DNA of 64,000 nt from Thermoanaerobaculia bacterium. Its GTDB lineage: Bacteria > Acidobacteriota > Thermoanaerobaculia > Multivoradales > J023. The notes under the pieces were generated by a model. That model worked only from the letters and a program-made list of their open reading frames with translations. It was not told the DNA's origin and searched no databases. Positions 50,027 through 59,245 of the stretch are shown here, in pieces. Position numbers and translations under genes: made by a program. The DNA lies in NCBI GenBank assembly GCA_028066595.1, contig JALCBJ010000009.1, positions 1 to 64,000 on the forward strand, given 5' to 3'. Positions within the stretch are counted from its first letter, which is position 1. Each line of letters starts with the position of its first letter.

Positions 50027-52861
50027 CTAGGACCAACGAAGGTCGTTCTCTAGGATGGCCTCCAGGTCGCGTGCGCTCAGGGGCTGGGCGAAGTAGTGGC
50101 CCTGGGCCCAATGAACGTTGAGGCTCCGGACCTGTTCCATCTGTTGTCGTGTTTCGACGCCTTCGGCGACCACCCGTTTCCCAAGGCTTTCCGCCAACGC
50201 CGCGACGGCCCGTACGATTTCCAGACTTCCATCCGCCGTCTTGGCGCCCGGATCGAGGCCCGCGACAAAGGAGCGGTCGATCTTTACCGCGTCGACCGGG
50301 GAACTCTGGAGAGACAAGAGGGACGACATGCCGGTGCCGAAGTCGTCGATGAACAAACGCGCCCCCGCCCTGTGGAGGTGCAGGAGACCTCTTTCTGATC
50401 GATCGCGATCTTCCACCAGAAGGCTCTCGGAGATCTCGAGTCCCACGCGATCGGGAGACACGTTCGCTTCTTTGCAGCTCGTCAATAGGTAGTCGGCATA
50501 TTCCGGCTGTCCGAGTTCCTGGGCCGAGACGTTGAGATGCAAACACAGATCGAGTGCCTTGTGGCGCTGGCGCCAGTCAGCTAACTGACCGACTGCCTTG
50601 CGCACCACCCAACGACCCACAGCGGGCATCAAGCCGCTCTCCTGGCAGGTGGCGAGCCATCGGCCTGCCGGAAGCAAACCGTCCTCGGGGTGTCGCCAGC
50701 GAACGAGGGCTTCGACCGCCGTCATGTGGAAGTCGACGAGATCGACGATCGGATGAAACGCCAGCTCGAACTCGTCGTTCTCCACGGCACGCCGTAGGAG
50801 GCTCTCCTGATGCAAGCGAGCCACCGCCGTGCGATGCATCTCTGCGTCGAAGATCTCGTACCGGGCCTTGCCACCCGTCTTCGCCCGGTACATGGCGATG
50901 TCCGCGTCGCGTAGGACATCATCGGCAGAACGATAGGCCGGGGAGCTGAACGCGACTCCGATCGATCCCGAACTGACCACTTCCTGACCGGCGATCTCGA
51001 AAGGACGACCCAAGGCTTCGAGCACGCGTTCCGCGATACGTGTCGCCGTCGTGGGCTCGTCGACGTCTTCTAGAAGAATGGTGAACTCGTCTCCGCCCAG
51101 GCGGGCCACGGTGTCGCCCGGACGCAGGCAGCCCTCGAGGCGGTTTGCCATCTCTACCAAGAGTTCGTCGCCCGCGGCATGGCCGAGGCTGTCGTTGATC
51201 ACCTTGAAGCGATCGAGATCGATGAACAGGACCGCGAACAGGTAATCGCCCCGAGTGGCCCGTCGCAGGTCTCGCTCCAAGCGTTCCGCGAAGAGTGCGC
51301 GATTGGGTAGTCCTGTTAGCTCATCGTGAAATGCATGATGGAAGAGCTTGCGTTCCGCCGCCTTGCGCTCGCTGATGTCGGTATAGATGCCGTACGCCCC
51401 GATACGGCGATCACCGATGTCGATCGGGTAGCCGAGGATCGATACCTCGACTTTGGAGCCGTCCTTGCGCTGGCGGACCGTTTCCTTTTCGACGCTGCGG
51501 CGTTCGAACACCGACTGCGACAGCGTCGTCGCCTCCGACCGAAGCTCCTCCGGTACGATGAAATCGGAGAGCGGTCGCCCCGCCATTTCGTCCGGGTGAA
51601 ACTGAAAGAGCTCGATGAACGGGTGGTTGGCGTCGACGACGCGATCTTCGTGATCCAGGATGACGATGCCCGCCGGCGAGTTGCGAAACAACTGCTGAAA
51701 GAAGGCGCGTTCGCGCTTCAGGGCTTGCTCCACTCGCCGCCGTTCCGTGACGTCGCGGGAGGTCACCAACACGCCGCCTAGCACGGGATTGTCCACCTGG
51801 TTGCGCAGCACAGATTCCAGAACGAGATAGTCGCCGTCGGCTCGGCGGTAACGAATCTCCGCGGCACGCGTCGCTCCAGGCTGCTCGAGAACGTCGTCCA
51901 GGGCTTCCTCGAATCGTTCCCGATCCTCTGGATGGAGAAAGTTAGGTAGGTCGTCGCCGACCACCTCTTCCGGCGGCAATCCCAGGACGCGCCGGCTCGT
52001 CTCGCTTTGAAACAGAGTCCGGCCGCCGATATCCAGAATAGTGATGACGTCGGAGGAGTTCTCCAGCAGCGCCCGATAGTACTCCTCGCGGTGGCGCATG
52101 CTCTCTTCGACCTCGCGACGCTCGGTGACGTCTTGCATCACACCGAGCGTCCACCCGGGCCGCCCATCGTCGCTGGCGGCCGGTGTGACGATGAGCTCTA
52201 CCCACCGCCGGCCACTCTCCCGGTTGGACACGGCGATGTTGTATTCCTCCGTGCCGCCTCCGAAGAGAGTCCGTCCCGGCAAACGATCGCGGTACTTCGA
52301 TTCGACCAACGCGTCGGCATTGAGGCCTTTGAGCTCCTCTTGGCTCCGCCCGGTCAGCGCGGCGAGGCGACTGTTGGCGAAAACGATGGCACCCGTCTCG
52401 TTGCTCACGAAAACCCCTTCGCGAAGGGTCTCCATGAGGGTCCGATGCCGGCGCTGCAGGAGATCGAGACGGCGCGACAGCTCGGCCTGCTTGGCCCTTG
52501 CCGCCAACGTTCGTTCAGCAGTCGCGAGCTTGATCTGAAGAGTCTTGGGTTGCACCGGCCGTAGCAGGTGGTCATCCGCACCGGCCGAGAAGGCGGCTCG
52601 CACTTCCTGTGTGGTGTCCTCTTTCACCACACCGAGAATGTACGTGCCGTAGCCGTCGGTTGGCTGCCTCAGCCGTCCGCAGAGGTCGCGGGCGCCGTTG
52701 TCCTCGAGGTCGAGGAGCAACACACGGAGACGATTTTCGGCCAACGCCTCTTCCACCTCTGCGGCTGCGCCGCATACCTGGAGAGCGTTTTCCCGACCTG
52801 CGAAGACCTGTTGGATACTCTTGCGCAGACCGGGATCGTCGACCAGCAGCAGAACCCTCAT
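50027..52861 (-). CDS. Response regulator-PAS-GGDEF-EAL cyclic-di-GMP protein
   Basis: Multidomain signalling protein of 944 aa. An N-terminal receiver (about 1-120; VLLLVDDPGLR and LLLDLED with the phospho-acceptor Asp) is followed by three PAS domains (about 140-510; HREEYYRALLENSSDVITIL, FFQQLFRNSPAGIVILD). The GGDEF domain has an intact ARLGGDEF and a preceding RPGD I-site. The EAL domain retains AVEALVRW, LNVSAQEL, LEISESLL, IDDFGTGMSSL and VKIDRSF, so both cyclase and phosphodiesterase activity are possible. The receiver has no histidine kinase partner beside it. It is transcribed towards the secreted protein, convergent. Confidence 0.92.
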   Translation of the reverse strand: MRVLLLVDDPGLRKSIQQVFAGRENALQVCGAAAEVEEALAENRLRVLLLDLEDNGARDLCGRLRQPTDGYGTYILGVVKEDTTQEVRAAFSAGADDHLLRPVQPKTLQIKLATAERTLAARAKQAELSRRLDLLQRRHRTLMETLREGVFVSNETGAIVFANSRLAALTGRSQEELKGLNADALVESKYRDRLPGRTLFGGGTEEYNIAVSNRESGRRWVELIVTPAASDDGRPGWTLGVMQDVTERREVEESMRHREEYYRALLENSSDVITILDIGGRTLFQSETSRRVLGLPPEEVVGDDLPNFLHPEDRERFEEALDDVLEQPGATRAAEIRYRRADGDYLVLESVLRNQVDNPVLGGVLVTSRDVTERRRVEQALKRERAFFQQLFRNSPAGIVILDHEDRVVDANHPFIELFQFHPDEMAGRPLSDFIVPEELRSEATTLSQSVFERRSVEKETVRQRKDGSKVEVSILGYPIDIGDRRIGAYGIYTDISERKAAERKLFHHAFHDELTGLPNRALFAERLERDLRRATRGDYLFAVLFIDLDRFKVINDSLGHAAGDELLVEMANRLEGCLRPGDTVARLGGDEFTILLEDVDEPTTATRIAERVLEALGRPFEIAGQEVVSSGSIGVAFSSPAYRSADDVLRDADIAMYRAKTGGKARYEIFDAEMHRTAVARLHQESLLRRAVENDEFELAFHPIVDLVDFHMTAVEALVRWRHPEDGLLPAGRWLATCQESGLMPAVGRWVVRKAVGQLADWRQRHKALDLCLHLNVSAQELGQPEYADYLLTSCKEANVSPDRVGLEISESLLVEDRDRSERGLLHLHRAGARLFIDDFGTGMSSLLSLQSSPVDAVKIDRSFVAGLDPGAKTADGSLEIVRAVAALAESLGKRVVAEGVETRQQMEQVRSLNVHWAQGHYFAQPLSARDLEAILENDLRWS

Positions 52862-52995
52862 CGTGGCGTGTTCTTCGCGCGGCGTGGATGCGGTCCGGTC
52901 GCGTGGCGGACTCTCCGACCGGGGCTTAGACGGTGCCGGACGCTATCACGCGGAAGGTGTCGAATCTTCTGTAGACTTGCTCCGATGGAGAGCCG

Positions 52996-53721
52996 GTGGA
53001 GCAGCTGACACCCGAGTTCCTGGCCACTGGTTTCCTGTGGTTTGCAGCCTTCCTTTTCTCGGTCACAGTGCATGAGGCTGCCCATGCGTTTGTCGCTTGG
53101 CGCCTCGGAGATCCGACGGCCTATGAAGGCGGCCAAGTGACGCTGAATCCGCTACCGCACGTTCAGCGCGAACCGGTCGGCACGATTCTGGTACCGGTCA
53201 TTTCCTACGCCATCGGTGGCTGGATGATCGGTTGGGCCTCCGCTCCCTACGACCCGATATGGGCCGACCGTCACCCCAAGCGAGCGGCGTGGATGGCCCT
53301 CGCCGGACCGGTTTCCAACCTGCTGATCGTGCTGCTGACGGCCCTGGTGATCCGGGGCGGCATGTTGTTCGGCGTCTTGGCAGCTCCGTCCGATACCTCA
53401 CCGGGGCTCACCGGCCTGGTTCAAGCTGCCTCGAGCGGGCCATGGGAGGCAGCGGCGACTCTGCTTTCTGTGCTTTTCGCCCTGAACGTCCTGTTGTTCG
53501 CCTTCAACCTGTTGCCCTTACCACCGCTCGACGGCTCGGGTTGTCTGCCACTGGTGTTGCCCGAGGCGGCGGCGAGAAAGTGGAACGACACCCTCCGCGA
53601 GCCGGGCTTCTCGCTGCTAGGACTGCTGGTGGCCTGGAAAGTCTTCGGGTATGTCTTCTGGCCAGTGCTGGTGTTGATGCTGAATCTTCTCTATCCGGGT
53701 ATGGGCTGGCATCTCAGCTAG
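52996..53721 (+). CDS. Site-2 protease family (M50) membrane metalloprotease
   Basis: Intramembrane zinc protease of 241 aa. Six or so hydrophobic segments are visible. FSVTVHEAAHAFVAW supplies zinc ligands His26 and His30 with the general-base Glu27, and NLLPLPPLDGSG gives the third ligand Asp179. It lacks a PDZ domain and is the short, YwhC/FtsH-independent type seen as S2P family. GTG 52996 is the start used. Its stop overlaps the end of the convergent DUF374 gene by 8 bp. Substrate unknown; it may cleave a membrane-anchored regulator. Confidence 0.9.
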   Translation: MEQLTPEFLATGFLWFAAFLFSVTVHEAAHAFVAWRLGDPTAYEGGQVTLNPLPHVQREPVGTILVPVISYAIGGWMIGWASAPYDPIWADRHPKRAAWMALAGPVSNLLIVLLTALVIRGGMLFGVLAAPSDTSPGLTGLVQAASSGPWEAAATLLSVLFALNVLLFAFNLLPLPPLDGSGCLPLVLPEAAARKWNDTLREPGFSLLGLLVAWKVFGYVFWPVLVLMLNLLYPGMGWHLS

Positions 53722-54439
53722 TTGCCTTGCCAGCGAACGAGCCTCCTACGGCTTCTTCTGCCTGGCGGGTCGCGTCATCGATGGCGTCCTTGGCCCGCTG
53801 GCGTGGCCCCGTACGTGCGTCGATCTCGTCGCCTGTCGCGGCGACCACCCACGGCTCGCCAAGCGCCACCGCCACCCGGGCGAACGGTTTGGGAACGATC
53901 AGCCGGTCCCAGGAACGGATTCGCCAGACACGATCCGCGGCGAATCCCAGGGGAACGATGGGGGACCCGGAGGCCTCCGAGAGGAACAGAATTCCGTCCT
54001 TGACCTCATACATGGGTCCGAGGGGACCATCGGGTGCTACCACCGGCGAAGCGCCGTTGCGGATCGCCTTGAACAAGCCCCACATCGCCCGTTGTCCACC
54101 ACGGGTTGTCGAGCCCCGTACGAGCTGCATTCCCCAAGCCCTTGCCAAGCCCGCCACCAGCTCGCCGTCCCGCGACTCGCTGGCCAGGAGCGCCAGGGGT
54201 CGGCCGCGCCGCTGAACCTGCCGCCACAGCACACGCGCGGCGATGACCGACCGGTTGTGCCAGAACGCCAGCAGGGCAGGGTTCTCGTCGGTCTGCAGGC
54301 CTCTGAGGACGGCCTGGCCGGCGACGACTTCGACCCGCCAGCTGCGACCCAGGGCACCGACAATCACGCGGAGGAGCCGCGCGGCGAGCCACAGGAGAAC
54401 CCTGCCGCGCCGCGTGGTCGGATCCACCTTGATCGCCAT
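53714..54439 (-). CDS. DUF374 lysophospholipid acyltransferase-like protein
   Basis: Membrane-associated acyltransferase relative, 241 aa. Family features are PALLAFWHNRSVI (the HNR catalytic-like box), LLASESRDGELVAGLARAWG, LVRGSTTRGGQRAM and VVAPDGPLGPMYEVKDGIL, where the DGPxGP motif is diagnostic of DUF374. These proteins sit near lipid A (lpx) genes in many bacteria. ATG 54439 opens the protein; a longer frame upstream is out of context. It converges on the M50 gene with an 8-bp overlap and is divergent from the hyuA-like gene. Confidence 0.88.
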   Translation of the reverse strand: MAIKVDPTTRRGRVLLWLAARLLRVIVGALGRSWRVEVVAGQAVLRGLQTDENPALLAFWHNRSVIAARVLWRQVQRRGRPLALLASESRDGELVAGLARAWGMQLVRGSTTRGGQRAMWGLFKAIRNGASPVVAPDGPLGPMYEVKDGILFLSEASGSPIVPLGFAADRVWRIRSWDRLIVPKPFARVAVALGEPWVVAATGDEIDARTGPRQRAKDAIDDATRQAEEAVGGSFAGKATS

Positions 54440-54491
54440 GGCGGTGATTGTAGTCAGCCCGTCACCACAGTGCCACCGGTAAGATCCCGCC

Positions 54492-56789
54492 ATGTGGCGG
54501 TTGTGGATCGATACGGGTGGCACGTTTACCGACTGTTTGGCACTGGATCCTTCGGGCCGGCTTCGCCGTGCCAAGGTGCTGAGCTCGAGCGGGTTGCGCG
54601 GCGTCGTGGTCGAATCGCTCGATAGATCGACACTACGTCTCGATCTGGGCATGGGCATGGACCTCCCGGATGGTTTCCTGGCCAGTGGAACCCTACGCGC
54701 GCTGGAGTCGGAACGCGGGGTCTGCATCAGCTCCTCGAGTGGAGCCGAGGTTCGGGCGCCGGAGCACGACCTCACCGCCGGCGATCGGATCGAGCTGCAG
54801 TTCGACGAAGAGGCGCCAATCCTCGCAGCCCGCCTGGTGACGGGTGCTGCCCGAGCGGCGGATTTGCCCCCGCTGGAGCTACGCTTGGCGACGACCCGGG
54901 GAACCAATGCACTGTTGGAGCGGCGGGGAGCACGAACGGTGTTTCTCGTCACGAGGGGATTTGCCGATCTCTTGGTGATCGGCGATCAGAGACGTCCAGA
55001 TCTCTTCGCGCTACAGATCGACCGCCCCGAACCGCTCTACGAACGGGTCGTGGAGGTAGAGGAACGTCTGGCTGCAGACGGCGAGGTCGTGGAACCGCTC
55101 GATCTCGATTCGCTGAAGCTACGAATCAAGGGACTGCGGGCCGAAGGCTTCGAGTCGGCTGCGGTGGCACTACTGCATTCCTACCTCCAGGAAACCGAGG
55201 AAGTGCAGCGGGTGGAGCATCACGAGCGGAGGGTGGCAGGAGCCCTACGCGACGCCGGCTTCCAATTCGTGTCTCGCTCGGCCGAGCTGTCACCGTCGAT
55301 CAAGATCCTTCCCAGAGCGGAAACGGCCGTGGTCGATGCCTATCTTTCACCTGTTGTGGGCCGCTATCTGGATCGAGTCTGTACCGCGCTCTTCGATGGA
55401 GCCAGGGAGCCGAGGCAGGTTCGGGTCATGACCAGTGCTGGCGGGCTGGTGTCAGCCGACCGATTTCGTGCCAAGGACAGCCTCCTTTCCGGACCTGCAG
55501 GCGGTGTAGTCGGAGCAGCATGTGTTGGGCGTGAAGTTGGATTCAAGCGTCTGATCGCTTTTGATATGGGGGGTACCTCGACCGACGTCTCCCGCTTTGA
55601 TGGTGACTATGAGTACCGTTTCGAGCAGCAGGTGGGCGATGCAACGATTGCTGCCCCATCGCTCGGGATCGAAACGGTCGCCGCGGGGGGAGGCTCGATC
55701 TGTGGCTTCGACGGACCGCGTTTGACGGTAGGGCCTCAGAGCGCCGGAGCTTCCCCGGGGCCCGCTTGTTACGGCGCCGGCGGGCCCCTGACCTTGACCG
55801 ACGTCAACCTGCTGCTCGGGCGCCTCGATCCGCGCCGGTTCGGCATCCCTGTCGATGTTGCGGCGGCCGCCGCTGCGCGTGATCGTGTGCTCGAGTCGTT
55901 GCATCAGGAGGGCTCCGCTGTAGAGGCCGACCAGCTTCTGCGGGGCTATCTCGAGGTCGCCGATCTACGGATGGCCGGTGCAGTGCGGCGGATCTCGGTG
56001 CGGCAAGGCTACGATCCACGTGAGTACACGCTGGTGGCATTCGGCGGCGCCGGTGGCCAGCATGCTTGCGCCGTTGCCGAAGAGCTGGGGATCTCTACGA
56101 TCGTCTTGCCCCGGGAGGCAGGACTGCTCTCGGCGCTGGGGCTCGGTACCGCGAGAATCGAGCGGTTTGCCCAGCGTCAGATCCTGCGCCCACTCGAGGA
56201 TCTCGAGGAGCTCGATGGGCTGTTGGGCGAGGTTACCGAGACGGCACTCGGCGAACTGGCCACCGAGGGTATTGCAGCGACGGACAGCGAGGTTCGGCGG
56301 CGGATCGCGTTTCTGCGCTTCGCCGGCCAAGATGCGACGTTAGAAATCGAGATCGAACTCGATATCGGACACGATACGCGTACCTGGTTGGCTCGGAAGT
56401 TCGTCGAGCGATACGAGCACAGGTTCGGCTATCGGCCAGGACAGAGGCCCATCGAGGTGGAGTCGCTCCGGGTGGTCGCTTCGAGCCGGGAGTCCGCAGG
56501 AACACGCTACCCGTCGTCTGACCCGCTGGCGGGAACTTTGGACTGGGCGAGGCTATCCGCAGCCACGCCACAGGACCGACGTCGTGTCTGCTTCGATGAC
56601 TGGTACGAAGTACCGGTCTACGACCTGCAGGGAATCGAGCCCGCACATCGAGTCGACGGACCGGCTTTGGTATTCGATACCCATGCTTCGTTGACTCTCG
56701 CACCCGGCTGGCAGGCCGTGGCGGCGGAGGTGGGAAGTTTGGTTGCGCGTCGGTCCTCTTCGCAAGATGGGTCGCCAAGCGGTGCCTAG
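54492..56789 (+). CDS. Hydantoinase A / 5-oxoprolinase-like subunit without its B partner
   Basis: ATP-dependent hydrolase subunit of 765 aa in the HyuA family. The actin-like ATP site opens with MWRLWIDTGGTFTDCLALDP; LATTRGTNALLERRGART, FDMGGTSTDVSRFDGDYEYR and TVAAGGGSICGFDGPRLTVG follow, all diagnostic of hydantoinase A / oxoprolinase. In this family a B subunit (or fused B domain) is needed for activity, but the next gene is a histidine kinase and no HyuB is in the window. The substrate (hydantoin, oxoproline or ketone carboxylase type) is undecided. The downstream kinase gene starts inside its 3' end. Confidence 0.88.
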   Translation: MWRLWIDTGGTFTDCLALDPSGRLRRAKVLSSSGLRGVVVESLDRSTLRLDLGMGMDLPDGFLASGTLRALESERGVCISSSSGAEVRAPEHDLTAGDRIELQFDEEAPILAARLVTGAARAADLPPLELRLATTRGTNALLERRGARTVFLVTRGFADLLVIGDQRRPDLFALQIDRPEPLYERVVEVEERLAADGEVVEPLDLDSLKLRIKGLRAEGFESAAVALLHSYLQETEEVQRVEHHERRVAGALRDAGFQFVSRSAELSPSIKILPRAETAVVDAYLSPVVGRYLDRVCTALFDGAREPRQVRVMTSAGGLVSADRFRAKDSLLSGPAGGVVGAACVGREVGFKRLIAFDMGGTSTDVSRFDGDYEYRFEQQVGDATIAAPSLGIETVAAGGGSICGFDGPRLTVGPQSAGASPGPACYGAGGPLTLTDVNLLLGRLDPRRFGIPVDVAAAAAARDRVLESLHQEGSAVEADQLLRGYLEVADLRMAGAVRRISVRQGYDPREYTLVAFGGAGGQHACAVAEELGISTIVLPREAGLLSALGLGTARIERFAQRQILRPLEDLEELDGLLGEVTETALGELATEGIAATDSEVRRRIAFLRFAGQDATLEIEIELDIGHDTRTWLARKFVERYEHRFGYRPGQRPIEVESLRVVASSRESAGTRYPSSDPLAGTLDWARLSAATPQDRRRVCFDDWYEVPVYDLQGIEPAHRVDGPALVFDTHASLTLAPGWQAVAAEVGSLVARRSSSQDGSPSGA

Positions 56790-58134
56790 TGTGCGTCGAC
56801 TGGCTCACGAGGAACGACTGTTCTGGTTGGCGGTCGCGGCAGGCTTTCCAGGATCGGTCACGGCCTTGGCCATTCTTTGGAGCGGCGACTACACGGCCAA
56901 AGTGCAGTGGACGTTGACGGTTTTCATCATGATCTTCTGGTGGGGCTTCGCCTTTTCAGTGAGGGAACGGACGCTTCTCCCGCTACAGACGGTCGCCAAT
57001 CTCTTGGAAGCCATGCGCGAAGGCGACTATTCGATTCGCGGTCGGGTTCCGCGACCCGACGACGCGCTCGGTGAGGTGATGGTGGAAGTCAACCAGCTCG
57101 GCGAGCTCTTGCGTAGCCAGCGATTCGAGCGTGTCGATGCGCGGTCATTGCTCCGGCAGGTCCTGAAGGAGGTCGATGTGGCGATCTTCACCTTCGATGA
57201 GGATCAGCGTCTGCGGCTGGTCAACGACGCCGGCGAACGTCTGATGGCGCAGCCAGCGGAACGGCTGGTGGGGCGCAGCGCGGGAGACCTCGGACTCGAG
57301 GCCTGTCTGGAAGCCGAGGTCACTGCGAGTCTGGAGACATCCTTTCCTGGCCAGACGGGGCGCTGGCAGGTGCATCACAGCGTTTTCCGGGAGGCCGGTG
57401 CGCCGGCGCACTTGCTCCTACTCACGGATTTGTCGAAGGCCCTCCGTGACGAAGAGCGGCAAGCATGGCAGCGCTTGATCCGGGTTCTGGGGCATGAGCT
57501 CAACAACTCGTTGGCGCCGATCAAGTCGACGGCTACGACGTTATCGTCGATTCTGCGGCGCGAGGACCCCCACCAGGGCTGGCGGGAAGACGCACAACGG
57601 GGTCTGGGAATGATCGCGGACCGATGCGAGGCGCTGAATCGCTTTGTCGTCGCATACTCGAAACTAGCGAGACTGCCGGCTCCCCAGCTTCGCCCGGTCG
57701 CGCTTTCGCCGCTGGTACGACGAGTGGCTTCGATGGAAAACCGGCGGCCGGTGCACGTCGAGCCAGGGCCCGACGCAATGTTGCGCGCCGATGGGGATCA
57801 GCTGGAGCAGTTGCTCATCAACCTGGTCAAGAACGCAGCCGAAGCGGCGGAAGAGACGTCCGGAGACGTGACCGTGACATGGCGCACCGCAGGAGACTCG
57901 GCGGGGGAGCCGAGTGGCGGAGTGGTGGTGCAGGTGATCGATACCGGACCTGGGCTGTTGAACACATCGAATCTCTTCGTGCCGTTCTTCACTACCAAAC
58001 CTGGTGGCTCGGGGATCGGACTGGTCCTGTGCCGTCAGATCGCCGAAGCCCACGGCGGTAGCCTGGAGCTCGTGAACCGTGACGACGGCGTCAGCGGCTG
58101 CGTGGCGTCCCTCAGGCTTTCGGGCCAACTGTAA
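56767..58134 (+). CDS. NtrB-like sensor histidine kinase
   Basis: Membrane sensor kinase of 455 aa. Two hydrophobic segments (LFWLAVAAGFPGSVTALAIL and TLTVFIMIFWWGFAFSV, about residues 15-75) are followed by a HAMP-like stretch and a PAS-like domain (about 125-225). The transmitter follows: H-box GHELNNSLAPIKSTA (His243), N-box INLVKNAAEAAE, G1 IDTGPGL and G2 GGSGIGLVLC. The NtrB/NtrY type H-box suggests control of an NtrC-type regulator, but none is adjacent. ATG 56767 overlaps the hyuA-like gene by 23 bp; GTG 56791 directly after that stop is the other candidate. Confidence 0.9.
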   Translation: MGRQAVPSVRRLAHEERLFWLAVAAGFPGSVTALAILWSGDYTAKVQWTLTVFIMIFWWGFAFSVRERTLLPLQTVANLLEAMREGDYSIRGRVPRPDDALGEVMVEVNQLGELLRSQRFERVDARSLLRQVLKEVDVAIFTFDEDQRLRLVNDAGERLMAQPAERLVGRSAGDLGLEACLEAEVTASLETSFPGQTGRWQVHHSVFREAGAPAHLLLLTDLSKALRDEERQAWQRLIRVLGHELNNSLAPIKSTATTLSSILRREDPHQGWREDAQRGLGMIADRCEALNRFVVAYSKLARLPAPQLRPVALSPLVRRVASMENRRPVHVEPGPDAMLRADGDQLEQLLINLVKNAAEAAEETSGDVTVTWRTAGDSAGEPSGGVVVQVIDTGPGLLNTSNLFVPFFTTKPGGSGIGLVLCRQIAEAHGGSLELVNRDDGVSGCVASLRLSGQL

Positions 58135-58434
58135 GCCCACACGGATTCTGGCCGCAGGACCGTTCGAGACTGGTCGAGGTATTGCGCCGACAGAGTACAC
58201 AGCGAGACTTGCTCGGCGAACCGGAACCGCGGGCCGCGCGGGCCGATCCGGCATCAGGGATCTCGGCCCGCCGACCGGACCGTACAGTAGACTCGGACTG
58301 TCGGAGTCATCATTCTGTTCATCTCTCGGGGCACCTTCTTGCCAGCTTGGTGCATCGCGGGAGCCCACGATGCATCGGTTCGAGGCGGTATTCTGACTTC
58401 ATGTCCAGGGTACGAACGCGGTTGGAGGAGTGGG
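58135..58434. other. Intergenic region upstream of the DUF3667 gene
   Basis: Apart from a GGAGGAG box (58424-58430) for ATG 58435 I see no gene. Short open frames run through but have no protein character. The region probably carries the DUF3667 gene promoter. Confidence 0.35.
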
Positions 58435-59241
58435 ATGTCCAGCTATCGTCGCAAGACCGACACACTGCCTACCTGTATGAACTGTGGTGCGGTGCTCTAC
58501 GGCGTGTTCTGCTCCCAATGCGGCCAGCGTAGCGCCGAGCCAATCCGCTGGCAGCGTGCCGTCGCCGAGACAGGGCGGCGGCTCAGGACCTTGGACTTCT
58601 GCTGGGTACGTACAGTCGCAGCTCTGACGGTCGATCCGGGGCGGATGATCCGACGCTACCTTCGCGGTCGCCGAATTCCCTACGTCTCGCCACCGCTCTA
58701 CGCCATCGGTGCACTGGCGATCTTTCTCGCCGTGGTCCTCTGGCAGCGTCCGGAGCTGACCGCGCCGGGGACGCCGTGGTCGGTCTTACCTGATCACCCT
58801 GCTTCACCGGTGCACGGCTCGGCTCTGGAGGGCGAGCAGGCGATCGAGCGACCGGCCGATTCGACGGAACGGCTCGGCAGAACCGTCTTTGCACTGTGCG
58901 CCATGTCAAGCCTTCTGGTCGCCGCCCTCACCGCTCTGGTGCAGTCGAAGCTCTACGCGGGACACGATTTCACCTGGGTCGAGACGTACGTATTCGAGCT
59001 CTTCGTGCTCGGCCAGCTCGCACTTCATCAGACCCTCTTCGCTTTACTTGGTGCCTTCGCTTCGAAGATCGGTCTCCTCTCGCTCGCTGTCGTGTTCGTT
59101 CTGTTCCTGGCCTTCGCTCTTTCCGGCTTCTATCGTAGGAGCCTCACCTCGAGTCTCCCTGCGGCGTTGCTCCTGGCGACTGTGCAAGTAGCCGGAGTCT
59201 TCGTGGTTGGGTCTTTCGTTCGGATCGCGCTCCGGGGATGA
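58435..59241 (+). CDS. DUF3667 membrane protein with zinc ribbon
   Basis: Protein of 268 aa. The N-terminal zinc ribbon is CMNCGAVLYGVFCSQCGQRS (two CxxC pairs). A cytoplasmic stretch TVDPGRMIRRYLRGRRIPYV matches the DUF3667 pattern (RRYLxGxRxxYVxP). Four or five transmembrane segments fill residues about 95-265 (PPLYAIGALAIFLAVVLW, VFALCAMSSLLVAALTAL, LSLAVVFVLFLAFALSGF). Function unknown; the family often lies near oxidoreductases. ATG 58435 has a GGAGGAG box; the frame is open upstream. It ends 4 bp from the convergent stop of the TamB-Omp85 fusion. Confidence 0.82.
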   Translation: MSSYRRKTDTLPTCMNCGAVLYGVFCSQCGQRSAEPIRWQRAVAETGRRLRTLDFCWVRTVAALTVDPGRMIRRYLRGRRIPYVSPPLYAIGALAIFLAVVLWQRPELTAPGTPWSVLPDHPASPVHGSALEGEQAIERPADSTERLGRTVFALCAMSSLLVAALTALVQSKLYAGHDFTWVETYVFELFVLGQLALHQTLFALLGAFASKIGLLSLAVVFVLFLAFALSGFYRRSLTSSLPAALLLATVQVAGVFVVGSFVRIALRG

Positions 59242-59245
59242 GGAA

